A stretch of DNA of 64,000 nt from Streptomyces anulatus (GCF_000721175.1 NZ_JOEZ01000002.1:1-64000), one strand, 5' to 3'. Numbered from the stretch's first letter, positions 53,309 through 62,124 are shown. Program-made: numbers and translations. Notes: generated by a model from the letters alone, not told the origin.

Positions 53309-54520
53309 TCACGACGAGCTACTGACCAATCGGAGGGCTGGCCGGTCTTCCTCGGCACCGAGCATGCGCCGCACCTGGGCTGCGCTCCAGGCCAACTCGT
53401 GAGCCAGTTCCGTCATTGTCAGCCCGTGGTCGCAGGCGAGGGTGAAGGCGTGGGACAGCAACGCGGGCTGTTCGCCGGGATAGCCGGCCAGGGGGTCCGG
53501 AGCGAAGCCGGGTTGCCCTTGCAGACCGTTCAGCCGCTGGTAGGCGCGGCTGGCCGAGGAGTCCGACAAGAGCCCAAGTTCTCGGCAGCGGTACAGCAGG
53601 GAGTGCACCGAAACCCCCCAGCCGTCGCGGAGCTGCGAGAGCTTGTGCAGGTCCGCCCGCGAGGGCAGCTCGGGCAGGATCGATTCGCGGGGGGTGAGGA
53701 ACTCTGCTGCGAAAGTGTCGGCCTCGCGTTCCTGCGTGATGTCCCCCGGATTGGTGTCGCTATGCAAGATCAGGTGGCCCAGCTCGTGGGCCGCGCTGAA
53801 ACGGTGCCGGTAGACGTCGTCGGTACGGTTTGGCGTCAACACGATCAACGGGCGCGGGAGGTGTGACGTAGAGAAGGCGTCGACGGAGCGAAGGTCTTCG
53901 TCGCGCTGCGGGGTGACCACCACGATGCCGCGTGCTTCCAGGCGCCGGACTAGGTGAGCGATGGGCCCGGTGCCCAGCCCCCACGCGACTCGCAGGGCAC
54001 GGGCCGCGGAGGCTGGATCGCTGGGCAGATCGGTGCCCGGGTGCACCTCGCCGCCAGCGAAGCCGGGGAGATCGACCACGGGGAGCTGGACACGCTTTTC
54101 CAGTGCGTAGGTCAGCTCCCAGACCTGTTCGGTGAACGCAACGGCCTTGGCCCGCTGGTAGGCCCGGGTACTGCGCAGGCTGCGGAAGTGCGCAGCTGAG
54201 GGGTCCAGCCGCGCATGCGGGCGCCCCGCCAGGAAGTACGCCAGCGGCACATCCAAAATCTCGGCCAGGGACGGCAGCAGATCGGGGCGCGGCCGGTTGG
54301 TGCCCATCTCGTACTGGCTCACTGCGGCCGGAGTCACCCCCAGCTCGTCGGCCAGCTGCCTCTTCGTCATCCCGGTGAGGCTGCGTGCCTGGGCCAACCG
54401 GGCGGGGTCGAAGACCTCGTGCACGGCAGCCGGGGATAGCTGTCCCCGTTCGGTGCGGCCCTTGACAGCGCCGCGGCTGCCCGGGGCGGTGAACAGCGGT
54501 GGTTGGGTGTTCTTACTCAT
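53309..54520 (-). CDS. XRE helix-turn-helix plus ImmA/IrrE metallopeptidase protein
   Basis: A 403-residue protein. A Cro/C1-type helix-turn-helix occupies about 40-95 (LAQARSLTGMTKRQLADELG, VTPAAVSQYEMG). An ImmA/IrrE peptidase domain has the zinc motif AAHELGHLILH (about 242-252) with downstream EREADTFAAEFLTP. A C-terminal helix-turn-helix-like part (MTELAHELAWSAAQVRRMLG) closes it. ImmA proteases cleave repressors in response to DNA damage or other stress in mobile elements. Its ATG overlaps the stop of the upstream unknown gene by eight bases, so they are co-translated. It probably controls or activates this defence module. Confidence 0.88.
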   Translation of the reverse strand: MSKNTQPPLFTAPGSRGAVKGRTERGQLSPAAVHEVFDPARLAQARSLTGMTKRQLADELGVTPAAVSQYEMGTNRPRPDLLPSLAEILDVPLAYFLAGRPHARLDPSAAHFRSLRSTRAYQRAKAVAFTEQVWELTYALEKRVQLPVVDLPGFAGGEVHPGTDLPSDPASAARALRVAWGLGTGPIAHLVRRLEARGIVVVTPQRDEDLRSVDAFSTSHLPRPLIVLTPNRTDDVYRHRFSAAHELGHLILHSDTNPGDITQEREADTFAAEFLTPRESILPELPSRADLHKLSQLRDGWGVSVHSLLYRCRELGLLSDSSASRAYQRLNGLQGQPGFAPDPLAGYPGEQPALLSHAFTLACDHGLTMTELAHELAWSAAQVRRMLGAEEDRPALRLVSSSS

Positions 54521-55337
54521 CGCCGTTTTCTATGTCGGAAATGGTCGGTTCCTGTTCGGCCGACGGACTCTTGGCGAGCTCGGAGCGGGGCGTGACGCCC
54601 AGGCCAGGCAGGTCGCCTCCGCTGAAGCCCTGCGCGCGAGGCACGGCAGTACCTGCATCGCGCAGGTCATCGCGGGAGTGGCTGGAGTCCTGCTCCGCGG
54701 TGGCGATGCTCATGTCGAGCGGCTCCGGGTCCCACACCATGGTGCCGTCGTCCTCCAGCGACGTCGGCGTACCCCACCAGGCGGCAAGGACCTTGTCGCT
54801 GTCGGCGTTGGCAGCGTACGCGACGTAGATCACCGTCAATTGCTCCGCCGAGGCCGCCGCGGCAGCCTCGGCCACCGAGGGGTACGCCACTGGCTCGGTG
54901 GCTGCGGAATCCTTGTCGAACAACGTCAACGGAGGCTGCGCAGGGCCCACGCCGTTGTCGCGGGAGACCTGGTGAGGAATCTTCGTGCTCAGTTTCGCGC
55001 GGGAGATCGGTTCCTTCAGCGAGTCTGCGTGCCGAAAGGGGATCAGCACTCGCCCGTTGACAACCGCCAGGCTGTACGACGCCCCTTTGGGCTTGCGGGC
55101 CTCATAGCCGGGGAGTTCAGCCAGCTCGAACTGCTTGACGACCTGTCCGTAGCGCGTGGCCCACATGCTGCCGTAGGCGCGCTTGTCCGCGGCTCCCGCT
55201 TTCCGGGCCGCTACCTGCACCTCGTAAGCAGTTTGTTGACCACGTGCCAGACCCTTGACCACATGCCGTATCACCTCCGCAGCGTCATCACCGAACTGAT
55301 CATCGGCCCACTGCGACGGCGTGAATTCACCAGCCAT
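54513..55337 (-). CDS. Unknown protein co-expressed with the XRE-ImmA protein
   Basis: A 274-residue soluble protein. Residues 1-125 are charged and helical (EVIRHVVKGLARGQQTAYEV, SMWATRYGQVVKQFELAELP), with a strand-rich piece (SYSLAVVNGRVLIPFRHADS). From about 150 a second part includes VAEAAAAASAEQLTVIYVAY. The tail of about 60 residues is acidic and disordered. I do not recognise the family. Overlap with the XRE-ImmA gene suggests a direct partner, possibly the substrate or sensor subunit. Confidence 0.72.
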   Translation of the reverse strand: MAGEFTPSQWADDQFGDDAAEVIRHVVKGLARGQQTAYEVQVAARKAGAADKRAYGSMWATRYGQVVKQFELAELPGYEARKPKGASYSLAVVNGRVLIPFRHADSLKEPISRAKLSTKIPHQVSRDNGVGPAQPPLTLFDKDSAATEPVAYPSVAEAAAAASAEQLTVIYVAYAANADSDKVLAAWWGTPTSLEDDGTMVWDPEPLDMSIATAEQDSSHSRDDLRDAGTAVPRAQGFSGGDLPGLGVTPRSELAKSPSAEQEPTISDIENGDE

Positions 55338-55387
55338 GATCCCCCCAGGGAGCTAGCCACTTACCGAATGAGCAACAAGATAGCACC

Positions 55388-55407
55388 ATGACTTAACTTC
55401 TGGTCAT
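55388..55407. promoter_or_regulatory. ATGAC-N10-GTCAT inverted repeat, candidate XRE operator
   Basis: This imperfect palindrome in an AT-rich patch lies 50 bases upstream of the gene at 54513-55337. It could be the binding site of the XRE domain encoded by the next gene. The arms are short. Confidence 0.4.
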
Positions 55408-55575
55408 CAATTGCCCGGCGGGCGTGGCGGTACCTGCTGAATGCACGCCGTCCGACGGCGCGGCGGCCCCGTAGGCCGGCCTTGGGGACCAACGGGACCG
55501 TGGTTAGCGGTAGCGGGCCTTCCGCTTGGGGTCCGTTGGTTCTGACACTGCGGGGCGCCGGGAGTGAACCGGGCG

Positions 55576-56496
55576 CTAGTTACGACCGCCCGGAGCGTAT
55601 CCCTGCAGGAAAGCGGGCGCGACCATGCGCTGCCGTTCCAGCAGCTGAGGAAGCTCGCGGGCGAGGTCCGGGTGGCTCTTGGCCCAGTCCGGAGCGTGAG
55701 CCACGAACTCACGGCTGTTGAAGACGCTGTAGCGGTTGATGTCCGCGACACGCAGCTGCGAGGCGTCCTGGGGGTCACGGGAGATGATCACGGCGAGGCT
55801 GCTGCCCAGCGGCAAAGTCAGGCGCCGGAAGTTTTGGAATCCGATCCCGACGCCGTGGTCGAAGAAGCCGGGCGGCACGCCCTCCGGCGGAGGGCCCACC
55901 ACGCCGGAGAAGCAGACGGGGTTGTCGCCCACCAGGAGCCCGCCTTTACGGGGGCGATAGCAGGACCAGTGCATGTCGCTGGACAGCAGAGTGGAGACCA
56001 GGTGGTTCCACTGATCCTTGTAGTACGCGTCGTCGTCGTGGCGGAGCCGCCACGGATCGATCACGCGCATGGATATGGACCTCATCATGCTCGTCTGGAC
56101 CTCTTCGTCGGACAGCCCGCTGTCCTCGACCCCGCTCGCCTTGCCCGTTACGTGCATCAGGAAGCGGCTGCGCTGCCACTGGAGGGCCAAGAGCCAAGCC
56201 AGGGTACTGCGGGCGTGGGCGGGTACAGCGCGCTCCCGTCCCTGTACCAGCTCCCTGACGACGGTGGCGGCCTCGTTCTCGATCTTCTCCATGGCCGACT
56301 CCATCGACACGTGGTCGGGTTCGTGTCCCGGCCGGTAGATCGAGTGGCCGAAGTTGCGGTGGCCCAGGTCGCGGACGGCCGAGCCGAATCGCCGCTGGCT
56401 CATCACCTGGTGAGCGATCAGTTTGCCCTTGGGGTCAGCGAAGTGATGGAGCAGGAACTGGGGAATGAAGTGATGCTTCTTGGCGTGCTGCGGCAT
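55576..56496 (-). CDS. DUF4238 family protein
   Basis: A 306-residue protein. KKHHFIPQFLLHHFADPKGK at the N-terminus is the DUF4238 signature. DMHWSCYRPRKGGLLVGDNP and RLTLPLGSSLAVIISRD in the second half also fit. The family is widespread near mobile and defence genes; its activity is not known. ATG 56496 is the natural start; codons upstream lack coding character. A long-range inverted repeat after the stop (ACCAACGG-G-ACC near 55488 and GGTCCGTTGGT near 55526) may terminate it. Confidence 0.85.
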   Translation of the reverse strand: MPQHAKKHHFIPQFLLHHFADPKGKLIAHQVMSQRRFGSAVRDLGHRNFGHSIYRPGHEPDHVSMESAMEKIENEAATVVRELVQGRERAVPAHARSTLAWLLALQWQRSRFLMHVTGKASGVEDSGLSDEEVQTSMMRSISMRVIDPWRLRHDDDAYYKDQWNHLVSTLLSSDMHWSCYRPRKGGLLVGDNPVCFSGVVGPPPEGVPPGFFDHGVGIGFQNFRRLTLPLGSSLAVIISRDPQDASQLRVADINRYSVFNSREFVAHAPDWAKSHPDLARELPQLLERQRMVAPAFLQGYAPGGRN

Positions 56497-57072
56497 GGGG
56501 CGACTGTAGTGAGGTCGGACATGTCGCCGCCCGGCAATACCGGCCCTCGGGGCCAGCGGACGGCTCGTGGCTGGTTCGCGAGAGAGACGGAAATCGGACG
56601 GGGTTCTTCCGCTATCCACTGTTCCGTTGGTCCCCGAGACCGTGATCCGCGGGCCACGCAGATCGAACGCTTCAAGAAGCAGTACGCCAAACCGAAGGGA
56701 CGGGTCGCCAAGCGAGACGAGTGGGTCGCGTTGGCGCCGACGACGCCAAGCGGTGGCCCGCCGCTGGCACTCCTCCGAGGGGCCGGCGGGCAGAAGGCGT
56801 CCATGACGGCGCTCTGCCGCTCAGATCCCACCGCTTCACGTTTCCCCAGGTCAAGCAATGAAGCACTGCTGGAGCGCTAGAGGCTGTCTCCTTGAAGTGG
56901 CGGTGAGCTGGTGTCACCGGCACGGGAGTGAAGCAGCTCGTGGGTGCACCACGAGAACGACCAGCACGCGGAAGCACGACTCTGCGGCAGCACCGAGTCT
57001 CGTCCGGCCAGTTACTGTCGATCAGCCGTGTTTCGACCCATCGAAGTTATGGTTGAGGCCGTGGCATCCCGC
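56497..57072. other. Gap between DUF4238 and the insertion sequence
   Basis: About 575 bases with no supported gene. Base composition is more even than in neighbouring genes. It may contain the DUF4238 promoter at its left end. Confidence 0.4.
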
Positions 57073-57914
57073 GAGGCACTTATCGCAGCTGAGCCTCACT
57101 CCCGGCCGAAAATTCGGCCCAAGAGCAGCACGCAGCTCGGTAGATGTGCCGAGCGACAGGCTGCCGAAGCGCACATCGGAAGATGCGCCATGACTTCAGT
57201 CGTGCCATGCCCCGTTCAACGGGCGACCGGGATGGGGCCAGCGCTCGGTTGATCGTCTGCTGTGTCGGAGACAGTCGTCCGCCGGGCGGCCGTCTGAGCC
57301 CGGTGGTGACCCAGGGGCTGGCACCCTGGTAGGCACGGTCAGCCAGTGCGGGGACGCCTTGGCGTTCGCAGATCCGGATGATTCGGTGGGTGCGGGCCGC
57401 GGTGAGGTCGTGGCACCTGCCCGCCAAGACCGGGGAGATCCACAGCACCTGCCCGAACAGGTCGGTCACGACCTGCACGTTCACGCCGTGGCGGCGGTGC
57501 TTGTGCGAGTAGTCGGCCCGGCCGTCGCCCACGAGGTCGCACTCGGCGAGGGTCACGTCGAGCAGGACGTACTCCGGTTCGTGCTCGCGCAGGACCTTGA
57601 GCAGGCCAGGCGCCTGGGCAGCCAGGAGGTCGATCACCGCGGCGGTATAGGCGTGGGTGGTGCCTACCGAGACCCCGAAGCCGGCGGCTATCTGGGCCAG
57701 AGTGTCGTGCTTGCGCAGGTACACCAGAGCGACGAGCGCGCGTTGGTGCGGCAGCAGCTTGCAGCGGCGGTCACCCTCGCGGGTGACGAGGAGCATGGCT
57801 ACCCACTCGATCAGCGCATGAGGCAGGTCGAGTGCGGCAGGATAGGGAATCAACGAGGCACCTGCGCTGACGAGTTGAGACTTCGAACATCTTCCTCAAC
57901 GGCACAGGTGCCTC
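57073..57914 (-). mobile_element. IS5-type insertion sequence, about 842 bp
   Basis: The transposase gene is framed by GAGGCAC-type ends: GAGGCACT at 57073 and, inverted, AGGTGCCTC ending at 57914. Near the right end an 11-bp inverted repeat (CGAGGCACCTG at 57854-57864, CAGGTGCCTCG at 57905-57915) encloses the promoter region. No target duplication is evident, so exact limits are approximate. Confidence 0.65.
57080..57853 (-). CDS. IS5-family DDE transposase, altered C-terminus
   Basis: A 257-residue transposase. A helix-turn-helix of the DDE-4 type ([34 protein letters not shown]) precedes the catalytic residues: [11 protein letters not shown] (first D), [12 protein letters not shown] (second D) and [13 protein letters not shown] (E). 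After KSWRIFR the sequence departs from the family's usual ending ([20 protein letters not shown]). A frameshift near 57180 probably changed the tail. The element may be inactive. Confidence 0.8.
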   Translation of the reverse strand: MIPYPAALDLPHALIEWVAMLLVTREGDRRCKLLPHQRALVALVYLRKHDTLAQIAAGFGVSVGTTHAYTAAVIDLLAAQAPGLLKVLREHEPEYVLLDVTLAECDLVGDGRADYSHKHRRHGVNVQVVTDLFGQVLWISPVLAGRCHDLTAARTHRIIRICERQGVPALADRAYQGASPWVTTGLRRPPGGRLSPTQQTINRALAPSRSPVERGMARLKSWRIFRCALRQPVARHIYRAACCSWAEFSAGSEAQLR

Positions 57915-58206
57915 GTGCGTTGCGCCCTCCACGCCGTCACCCCCGTCGGTGACCACCCTGAAAACACTCAGCCAGTGGAGCAGTCGAGGGTAAACCAGGA
58001 GCGAGCGCCTGGCGGGCGTATACGGAAGGGCCGGGCCACCCCTGAAGCACTGCGCCTATGATGCTGACTGACCGGACCCTGATTCCTACCGTGCTTGCGA
58101 TCCGTCCGATTACTGGTGACCGTTTCCATCACTCTTGAAAAGGATGCGATCACTGCCCCGAGGGCCCAACAAAGCATGGGATATTTTTACAACAAGAAGA
58201 GGGCGA

Positions 58207-58410
58207 ATGAAGAAAAAAATGAACCCGCCACCTGAGTTGATCACGGAAGCAAGGAATCACCCTAACGGCTGGGTGTACGAAATCGACTCAAGCTTGGTAG
58301 CTAACCCTAGCGGATCCGTACCTTCCGCCGCCATAGTTAGGGCCTGGGAGGTAGACAAGGAAGGAAATCTCACAGGATCACACAGAGACAACCCCAAGTA
58401 CAATAAATAA
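58207..58410 (+). CDS. Small hypothetical protein in the low-GC patch
   Basis: A 67-residue protein: PPPELITEARNHPNGWVYEI, then VPSAAIVRAWEVDKEG and a short basic end. ATG 58207 has GAGGGCG upstream. NGWVYEID and AIVxAWxVDxxG recur, as I recall, in small unnamed bacterial proteins. Codon use is AT-rich compared with the rest of the window, which indicates recent transfer. Function unknown. Confidence 0.7.
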   Translation: MKKKMNPPPELITEARNHPNGWVYEIDSSLVANPSGSVPSAAIVRAWEVDKEGNLTGSHRDNPKYNK

Positions 58411-58415
58411 GAAAT

Positions 58416-58955
58416 TCACCCACCAATCCGCCAACCCGTACGCCTCGAAACCCAGAAAGTAAATCCATTCGAGTCAATACAAGAATCCCAGAATCTAATG
58501 CCAAAGAAGTACTCCTGAGCGGTTTTATACCAATTAACTGGATTAACCCCAATCGCGGAAATCTTGCGGCGTGAAACTTGTCGCCAAAATTCGTCTTGCT
58601 GCCCAACAGTGGCGATCTTCGAAGCAGGTGCCGGTGAAAGCAATGGGTATACATCGCGAGAAAAGCTTCGCCTATTTTTTGACACGAGATAAATCAGCAA
58701 AGCCCCATTCGCATGGTATCCGGGAGAAGGTCTAGCATTAATCCGTGCTCCGTTGCAACAAAGCTGCACGCCCTCCGCTTGCAGCCGTAGACGAGCTGCA
58801 CGAAGCGCCTCGAATAGATCAGACCCGTCACCTTCGTAAGCATGCCCTTTGGGAGGGACCACGCTTACACGCCAGGGGCTTTCCTCTGAGTAATACACGG
58901 CCCACTGCTGCGAACTTTCGCCCGAGACGCATACGGGAATCAGGGATCTTTGCAT
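58416..58955 (-). CDS. Unknown protein in the low-GC patch
   Basis: A 179-residue protein: SGESSQQWAVYYSEESPWRV, DLFEALRAARLRLQAEGVQL and a C-terminal aromatic-rich part (KISAIGVNPVNWYKTAQEYF). It looks like a compact alpha/beta protein and resembles immunity-type proteins in size, but no family is recognised. ATG 58955 has GGGAGG seven bases upstream and shares one base with the preceding stop (TAATG). It is convergent with the 67-residue gene, five bases apart. Confidence 0.72.
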   Translation of the reverse strand: MQRSLIPVCVSGESSQQWAVYYSEESPWRVSVVPPKGHAYEGDGSDLFEALRAARLRLQAEGVQLCCNGARINARPSPGYHANGALLIYLVSKNRRSFSRDVYPLLSPAPASKIATVGQQDEFWRQVSRRKISAIGVNPVNWYKTAQEYFFGIRFWDSCIDSNGFTFWVSRRTGWRIGG

Positions 58956-59113
58956 TACCAAGCCTCCCAAGGCTCCTTAATGTGAACCGCCACGCTGATT
59001 CGATCTCCAAGGGAAAGCATAGGGTGCGCAGTCACCGTGATCAAGTTCGTCACAGGAAAATTGACTCGAAGCCTTCCTGCTATTTCGTGTTCGATCGGAC
59101 CGATAACCCTCAT
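58955..59113 (-). CDS. Small unknown protein upstream of the 179-residue gene
   Basis: A 52-residue protein: MRVIGPIEHEIAGRLRVNFP and on to ISVAVHIKEPWEAW. Codon use matches the low-GC patch. Its stop overlaps the next start (TAATG), so the two are co-translated. The ribosome site for ATG 59113 is weak; a start further upstream is possible. Confidence 0.6.
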   Translation of the reverse strand: MRVIGPIEHEIAGRLRVNFPVTNLITVTAHPMLSLGDRISVAVHIKEPWEAW

Positions 59114-59390
59114 TACAGTGGAGCAGTACCAGGCTAAAACGGACCTGAGCCACGGCAGATGACTCCTCATCCTGCGGCTGCTCGGTGGTCTCCATCTCCG
59201 CCAGGACCTCGGCTGCACCAGGAGCATCGGCCCCTGCCGGGGTCAACTCCTCCCCCGGCACGTGTCGCTGTCCGGACAGTGGCTCCGGCTCGGCCGTGGT
59301 GCTCTCGTCTCCTTCGACGTCCACCTCGCCTGGCACCCTCGCGGGCAGCAGCGCGAGGACTTCGCCGACTTCCCGCCGCAGTTCGGTCAC
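58977..59390 (-). CDS. Acidic protein whose natural end was probably replaced by the low-GC insertion
   Basis: A 137-residue frame. The first 85 residues (TELRREVGEVLALLPARVPG to EMETTEQPQDEESSAVAQVR) are acidic with normal high-GC codons. The last 50 read the low-GC gene at 58955-59113 in the wrong frame (HCNEGYRSDRTRNSRKASSQ). The high-GC host gene therefore appears to have been cut at about 59115 when the patch inserted. The GTG start overlaps the stop of the preceding gene (GTGA). Family unknown. Confidence 0.5.
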   Translation of the reverse strand: MTELRREVGEVLALLPARVPGEVDVEGDESTTAEPEPLSGQRHVPGEELTPAGADAPGAAEVLAEMETTEQPQDEESSAVAQVRFSLVLLHCNEGYRSDRTRNSRKASSQFSCDELDHGDCAPYAFPWRSNQRGGSH

Positions 59391-59617
59391 CGCGCTGACA
59401 GCATCGCTCGCGCGCTGGCCCGCGTCTCCTGCAGGGAGGCCTTCGGATCCGCGAGGCCATCGTCCCGCAGCTCGCCGATTTCACCAGCAAAGGCCTTCCG
59501 AGCACGGCCCAGTTCACTCACGCGGCCGTCCCGCTCGTCGATCGGCCTCTTCATCTCGTTCTTCGTGTCGATCAGGGTTGTCACGATGCCGTCCCTGCGC
59601 ACCAAAGCGACATACAC
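59387..59617 (-). CDS. Small coiled-coil protein
   Basis: A 76-residue, highly charged helical protein (LIDTKNEMKRPIDERDGRVS, ELGRARKAFAGEIGELRD). GTGA overlap with the next gene suggests a two-gene operon. I do not recognise it; coiled-coil pairs like this occur in plasmid and integrative-element maintenance genes. Confidence 0.5.
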   Translation of the reverse strand: MYVALVRRDGIVTTLIDTKNEMKRPIDERDGRVSELGRARKAFAGEIGELRDDGLADPKASLQETRASARAMLSAR

Positions 59618-60787
59618 CCGTGGAAGGTAGCCAGGCAGATACGTTGAGTAGGTGGTCGAGGTGACAGCACCGTGTACGCCCGTGCTTGGAACTTGGCCGG
59701 ATTGCGGTACGGACTATCCGAGGCCCCCGCAGGGGACACCTACTGCGGCTTCACGTGACTACGCCGACGCCACACACCAGAACGGACATCCCGTCCCATC
59801 CGCGCACTGTCGAAACCTTGATCACATCGACCCCGCCTCCACGCACTCCGCCGGAACTTCCCAGGTCAAGCGACATGGAACGAACGCGCGGCGGCACCAA
59901 GTGGCAACGGGGGCGACCGCAGCAACCCCTATCCGCTAGGCTGTCACCGGTCAGTCGACCTTCAGGGTGCCTGCCTGGGAAAGTGTCCCTACAGACCTCT
60001 TCCCGGCATCGCCCCAAGGGAGCCTGACCAGGGCGTTTGTCTCAGCCTGCCTAGCATTCCCCACTGGGGTTTCCGGCAACGTTTTCGGCAAGCCCCGGCC
60101 TTCGTGGGCCTTGCGGATAATTACGAAGCCGCAGGTCAGGGGCTCGCCTCAGTCAGGCCCGGAAACGCCCCTCCTCTGTTTTGGGAACGCGTGGGGCGTC
60201 CTCGCAGGTCAGGCGGGTCACCGTGGGTGACTGTGGGGACTGGTCGCTGAGGCAGTGTTACGGGGACAGTCCCGTAGGCGAGACGGCCGGGTTCGTTGCC
60301 GTATCCGATGGGGCCGGCGCGCTCGGTGCGGGTGCCAGATTCGGCTGAGCCGGTGTGCGGCTCCCGTAGCCGGCGCGGGGCCGAAGCGGCGGCGAGGTGT
60401 TTCCAGCCGGGTACCTGGTTCTCGCTCGGGGGCCCCGAGCGAGCAGACGAACGACTGGCACCGCGTTCTCTGGAAACAGCCACCCAAGCTCAGGGTGCTC
60501 ACCGGACCTTGCTCAGTTGATCCCCGCGCTCGCCGCGCGCCGAGCCTATTGCGGATCGTGCTTGCCAAAGCCATGCGCCAGGGCCTTTGCCGCTTCCTCA
60601 GTCGCCGCAGCCTCGTCGGGGAGCGGGGCTGTCGCCTTCACAGGGTCTTCATGCGGGCCGTCGTGGTCGCTTCATGCCGCCTGCGCAGGCTTGGAATGCG
60701 GATACAGACAGGTCGGCCCACCGGTGACGGGAGGGGTCGGCGGGCACGGACCGCTTGGTGCGTGCCGCGTCATTGAAGGAGCTGGAG
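59618..60787. other. Right edge of the second island, no confident gene
   Basis: About 1.2 kb without a supportable gene. It includes the inverted partner of the 49078 repeat. A 31-codon minus-strand frame near 60550-60650 (KATAPLPDEAAATEEAAKAL) has coding-like composition but is too short to call. Confidence 0.45.
60081..60096. repeat. 16-bp inverted-repeat partner (with 49078-49093)
   Basis: GTTTTCGGCAAGCCCC is the exact reverse complement of the sequence at 49078-49093. It may mark the right limit of the accessory segment. Confidence 0.6.
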
Positions 60788-61279
60788 ATGAAAACGAAGC
60801 GGAAGGGTGTCGCGCTCGCGGTGGCGGCGGCCGGAGTGGTCGTGGCGCTCGGCGGCGGTGTCGCGGTGGCGACGGACACCACGGACAGCGGGTCGAGCGT
60901 GTCGTGCGCCGACCGGACAGGCCACCAGGGCACCATGCACGGCGGGTTCATGGGGCAGGACGCGCCGATCACGGCGGCGGCCGACTATCTCGGGCTGAGC
61001 GACAACGACCTGCGCGCCCAGCTGCAGGCAGGCAAGTCGCTGGCGGATGTCGCCAAGGCCCAGGGCAAGTCGGTGTCCGGCCTCGAGAAGTCGATCGTCG
61101 CGGCGGTCAAGGCCAACCTCGACAACAACACCACGCTGACGGCCGACCAGAAGGCGTCGAGGCTGGCACAGGTGAAGGAGCACGTCGACGAGATGGTGAA
61201 CGCCACCCACACCGCCGGGTCCGGCCCGATGGGCCACGGCATGGGCCAGGGCATGGGCATGAGCGGGATGCGACGGTAA
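60788..61279 (+). CDS. Secreted DUF2680-like protein with Met/His/Gly-rich tail
   Basis: A 163-residue protein. Residues 1-28 are a signal peptide (KTKRKGVALAVAAAGVVVAL). The body has two DUF2680-type units (AADYLGLSDNDLRAQLQAGK, LADVAKAQGKSVSGLEKSIV). The end, GPMGHGMGQGMGMSGM, is a cluster of Met and His of the kind that binds Cu(I) or Ag(I). ATG 60788 has a GGAG-type site. It stands just before a two-component system whose kinase sensor loop has a similar motif, and may be its target or partner. Confidence 0.75.
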   Translation: MKTKRKGVALAVAAAGVVVALGGGVAVATDTTDSGSSVSCADRTGHQGTMHGGFMGQDAPITAAADYLGLSDNDLRAQLQAGKSLADVAKAQGKSVSGLEKSIVAAVKANLDNNTTLTADQKASRLAQVKEHVDEMVNATHTAGSGPMGHGMGQGMGMSGMRR

Positions 61280-61434
61280 CCCTCCCCGGTACCGGGGCGC
61301 GGGGCGTGCCGTGCCGGCGGGGCCGGCACGTGGCCTCGGGGATTACCGAGGGGCGTGCGGTCCAGGGCACAAAGAGGCGGGAGGTGGCGGGTTTCGGCCC
61401 GCCCTGGCCGTACGCTCGGGCGGAGAGGTGAGCG

Positions 61435-62124
61435 ATGCCGCGGGTACTGGTGGTCGATGACGAGTCAGGCATCCGCACCGTCCTGCGCGGCTATCTGGAG
61501 GCGGACGGTTTCGCCGTCACCGAGGCCGGCGACGGCGAGGCGGCGCTGGCCGTGCTGCGCGAAGACCCGCCGGACCTGGTGCTGTTGGACGTGATGCTGC
61601 CCGGTATCGACGGTCTTGAGGTGCTGCGCCGGCTGCGCGGCTTCAGCGACGCCTACGTCATCCTGGTGACCGCACGGGCCGAAGAGGTCGACAAGCTGGT
61701 CGGGCTCGGGGTGGGGGCCGACGACTATGTGACCAAACCGTTCAGCCCGCGGGAGGTCGCCGCGCGGGTGAAGGCGGTGTTGCGCCGCGACCGCGCGGGG
61801 CGTGACCAGGAGCAGACAGCTCTGCGTTTCGCCGGTGTGACCATCGACCTCGCCGGCCGCGAGGTGACGGCGGGCGGCGAGCAGGTGGAGCTGTCCAGCC
61901 TGGAGTTCGACCTGTTCGCCGCGCTCGCCAGGGCGCCCGGCCGGGTGTTCTCGCGCTCCCAGCTGCTCGAACGGGTGTGGGGCTACGACTTCTACGGCGA
62001 CGAACGCGTCGTCGATGTGCACATCCGCAGCCTGCGGGCACGGCTCGGTGACGACGCGGGTGACCCGCACCTGATCGCCACGGTACGGGGCGTGGGCTAC
62101 AAGTTCGTGGGACACCGGACATGA
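61435..62124 (+). CDS. OmpR/PhoB-type response regulator
   Basis: A 229-residue protein. The receiver domain has the acidic pocket VVDDE, phosphoacceptor LLDVMLPGIDG (D51), T81 in LVTARAE and K103 in VTKPFSP. The C-terminal winged helix is complete (LSSLEFDLFAALARAPGRVF, VVDVHIRSLRARLGDD, TVRGVGYKF). Its stop overlaps the kinase start (ATGA). Confidence 0.95.
   Translation: MPRVLVVDDESGIRTVLRGYLEADGFAVTEAGDGEAALAVLREDPPDLVLLDVMLPGIDGLEVLRRLRGFSDAYVILVTARAEEVDKLVGLGVGADDYVTKPFSPREVAARVKAVLRRDRAGRDQEQTALRFAGVTIDLAGREVTAGGEQVELSSLEFDLFAALARAPGRVFSRSQLLERVWGYDFYGDERVVDVHIRSLRARLGDDAGDPHLIATVRGVGYKFVGHRT

Noticed and set aside
53032..53358. Longer N-terminus of the methylase-like protein
   Set aside because: The stretch contains a 15-base terminator stem and overlaps the end of the XRE-ImmA gene; it looks intergenic.
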